Positions 62,604-64,000 of a DNA stretch of 64,000 nt are shown here, in pieces. Numbering within the stretch: position 1 is the first letter of the stretch; every line of letters begins with the position of its first letter. Position numbers and translations under genes: made by a program. The DNA is from a bacterium. Lineage in GTDB: Bacteria > UBP15 > UBA6099 > JAJRTR01. Location: positions 44,292-108,291 of the forward strand of contig JAJRTR010000174.1 of assembly GCA_024278215.1 (NCBI GenBank), in the 5' to 3' direction. The notes below the pieces were generated by a model. The model saw only the letters and a list, made by a program, of their open reading frames with translations. It was not told where the DNA came from and searched no databases.

Positions 62604-63032
62604 TTCTCACCTTCCATAAAGTCATCTTATGCACATATTTCAGTATAAGGATTTAACATAACAAGTAAATCATTCGAGACTTCGCGCGAAAGAAAAGCCG
62701 GAGCCAGGAAACCAGGGTTCGAGCAAAGAACCAGACTCTTGAAATAACATGCACACAAAAGAAAGAGCATTTTAACCGCATGATACATATTAATCCTGAC
62801 CCGGCAAAGCCGGAACCCAACAAGCCGCATTTTCGTGCCCAGACAAATGCGGTTTGAGCACGGCACACAGAGTTTCGTCGTTCATACAGTCATCGCACTC
62901 GCACTCGTCCACACAGAGTTTCGTCGTTCCCATGGGTCTACCCCGGGAACGTCTGGAACTGGAAGCTCCAGCTTCTTATCGTTTCCAGAAGATGTCGAGT
63001 TGAAAAAGGAAGTGAGAAAAAAACATCAACGA
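62604..63032. other. 429-bp intergenic region with repeats
   Basis: Between gcvPA and the radical SAM gene, both leftward. It holds the reversed copy of the composite repeat and a 20-bp direct repeat (62864-62883 and 62910-62929, CACACAGAGTTTCGTCGTTC) with a 46-bp period. Otherwise nothing is supported. Confidence 0.6.
62790..62933 (-). repeat. Composite dispersed repeat, reversed copy, with 47-codon Cys-rich frame
   Basis: The minus strand matches 8074-8195. From an ATG at 62933 it encodes 47 residues ending in TAA at 62790, starting MGTTKLCVDECECDDCMNDE and containing C-A-V-L-K-P-H-L. Its differences from the 8-kb copy fall mostly at third codon positions of this frame. I list it as a repeat because no ribosome site is convincing. 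Confidence 0.6.
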
Positions 63033-64000
63033 TTACCTATTCGCCCACTGTTCTATGCGGGCGCGGCGGTCGGGGTCGAGTTGAAAGTTGATGCGTTCCC
63101 ATTGGGTTTTGCGGTATTCAGATAGTTCATCGGGTGTGAAGTCGGGTGTGCGGATGTGCCCTTTACCGAAACCGAAGACAAGGTGGTCAAGCGAAAAGTC
63201 TTCGACGAAACAGCCTTCTTTCTCGCATATGTCGAACAGTTCGCTGCCCGGATATGGTGTGGCGATGGAGAAGGAAACGTAATCACAGTCGATGTCTTCA
63301 GCGAATTGTATCGTGCTCCGAATCTGCTCCTTTGTTTCGCCGGGGAACCCGATGACGAACATGCCGATTGTCTCGATGCCGAGGTCTTTAAACTTCTTAA
63401 CATATCGAATTGTTTTATCGAGTTTTAGTGGTTTTCTGATTATATCCGTCAGGACTTCCGGGCAGCCGCTTTCGAAAGCAAGACAGGCGCTGTAGCAACC
63501 GGCAGCCTTCATCTTTTCGATAAGCGTGTCATCCAGCGCATAAAGGGCAAGCCCGTTGGGTGTGGTCCACCCGATATCGAACCCGCGCTCGACCATACCG
63601 TCGAAAATAGCTTCCGCGCGGCGACGGCCCAGTGTGAGGTTATCGTCGAGAAACGCGAGTTCGCGAATCGAATAGTTTTCGACCAGCGACTCGATCTCGT
63701 CCAGCACACGCCCCGGCGAATGCGCCCTGAATTTTCGGCCCATCATATGGTGCGCGTTGCAGAATATGCAGTGGCCCGGGCAGCCGCGTGATGTAATAAT
63801 TGTCGTATGCGGTTTTTCCTTTGGTCCGAATCGGAACGACTTGTCCACATTCGTATAGAGGTCCATCCTGAGCAGGTCGCGCGCAGGCATAGGCAAACTG
63901 TCGAGATCAGAGACAAAACCGGCTCGCGGGATAATCCGCACCTGTCCGTCTTCCCGGAACGCCGTTCCCGGCGGCAGCAATGCAGGGTTGCCGTTTTCTA
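63033..64000 (-). CDS. B12-binding-type radical SAM protein, truncated by window edge
   Basis: The frame runs leftward from the window edge (at least 322 codons) to a stop at 63033. The TTG at 63980 is not the true start, because the frame stays open to base 64000 (E-N-G-N-P-A-L upstream). The radical SAM motif is C-x3-C-x2-C in SRGCPGHCIFCNAHHMMG, with E-L-A-F-L-D-D-N-L-T and G-F-P-G-E-T-K-E-Q-I later in the barrel. The N-terminal I-I-P-R-A-G-F-V-S-D-L-D-S-L-P-x-P-A-R-D-L-L linker is typical of proteins with a preceding cobalamin-binding domain, which would lie outside the window. Such enzymes act as methyltransferases or cyclases. The substrate is unknown. Confidence 0.85.
   Translation of the reverse strand, partial: ENGNPALLPPGTAFREDGQVRIIPRAGFVSDLDSLPMPARDLLRMDLYTNVDKSFRFGPKEKPHTTIITSRGCPGHCIFCNAHHMMGRKFRAHSPGRVLDEIESLVENYSIRELAFLDDNLTLGRRRAEAIFDGMVERGFDIGWTTPNGLALYALDDTLIEKMKAAGCYSACLAFESGCPEVLTDIIRKPLKLDKTIRYVKKFKDLGIETIGMFVIGFPGETKEQIRSTIQFAEDIDCDYVSFSIATPYPGSELFDICEKEGCFVEDFSLDHLVFGFGKGHIRTPDFTPDELSEYRKTQWERINFQLDPDRRARIEQWANR

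Noticed and set aside
62604-62760. Glycine riboswitch upstream of gcvPA
   Set aside because: No tandem aptamer pattern; the region is A/T-rich and then repeat-derived.

Overview
The window looks like chromosomal DNA of an anaerobic, probably Gram-negative bacterium of the Desulfobacterota/Myxococcota kind, or an uncultured lineage close to them. The signs are a DsrMK/Tmc-type membrane redox module under an Rrf2 regulator, a glycyl radical enzyme with its activase, an HspR repressor, a split glycine decarboxylase (gcvPA/gcvPB), Mrp/Nbp35, large secreted calcium-repeat proteins and a Myxococcus-type Cys-rich module. The lineage is inferred from gene content only. I see no rRNA, tRNA, CRISPR array or recognisable transposase.

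Layout. 1-714: edge-truncated EamA transporter. 993-3055 (minus): operon of a small CxxC membrane protein, HspR, a secreted protein and a GNAT acetyltransferase whose basic 5' part overlaps the previous gene. 3344-8629 (plus): Rrf2 regulator, cytochrome-b-like subunit, HdrD/DsrK-like Fe-S subunit, PAS histidine kinase and a lone receiver. 8748-10100: Yip1 membrane protein and flavin reductase. 10261-21768: a 3835-residue secreted protein made of eight seven-bladed FG-GAP/VCBS propellers, each followed by an Fn3-like domain. 21786-24735: Mrp ATPase and a secreted protein that seems to use an ATT start. 25339-33493: surface-glycan operon (two-domain dehydrogenase, AsnB, glycosyltransferase, heparinase II/III). 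33704-34581: DUF190 and CrcB (fluoride). 35061-36644: membrane-anchored propeller.

36985-44013 is the most unusual region. An SCP2-like lipid-binding domain is fused to a Cys-x-Glu glycyl radical enzyme. It is followed by its radical SAM activase and a 1020-residue fusion of a class III aminotransferase with an acyl-ACP-reductase-like domain. Together they suggest an unassigned anaerobic pathway acting on a lipid or long-chain aldehyde/amine. Next come an MFS carrier with an extracytoplasmic insert, a truncated GT2 domain fused to a very long coiled coil, a secreted beta-helix protein that shares a GWN module with the giant propeller protein, GH172, a YedK/HMCES peptidase, an unknown protein, a NodU-type carbamoyltransferase coupled to a propeller protein, gcvPB/gcvPA and an edge-truncated radical SAM gene.

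Intergenic DNA carries several dispersed palindromic repeat families: a hairpin element of about 179 bp present twice, an ATTCCC-N8-GGGAAT element nested inside another inverted repeat, and a composite repeat of about 180 bp that carries a terminator-like hairpin and a short Cys-rich reading frame.
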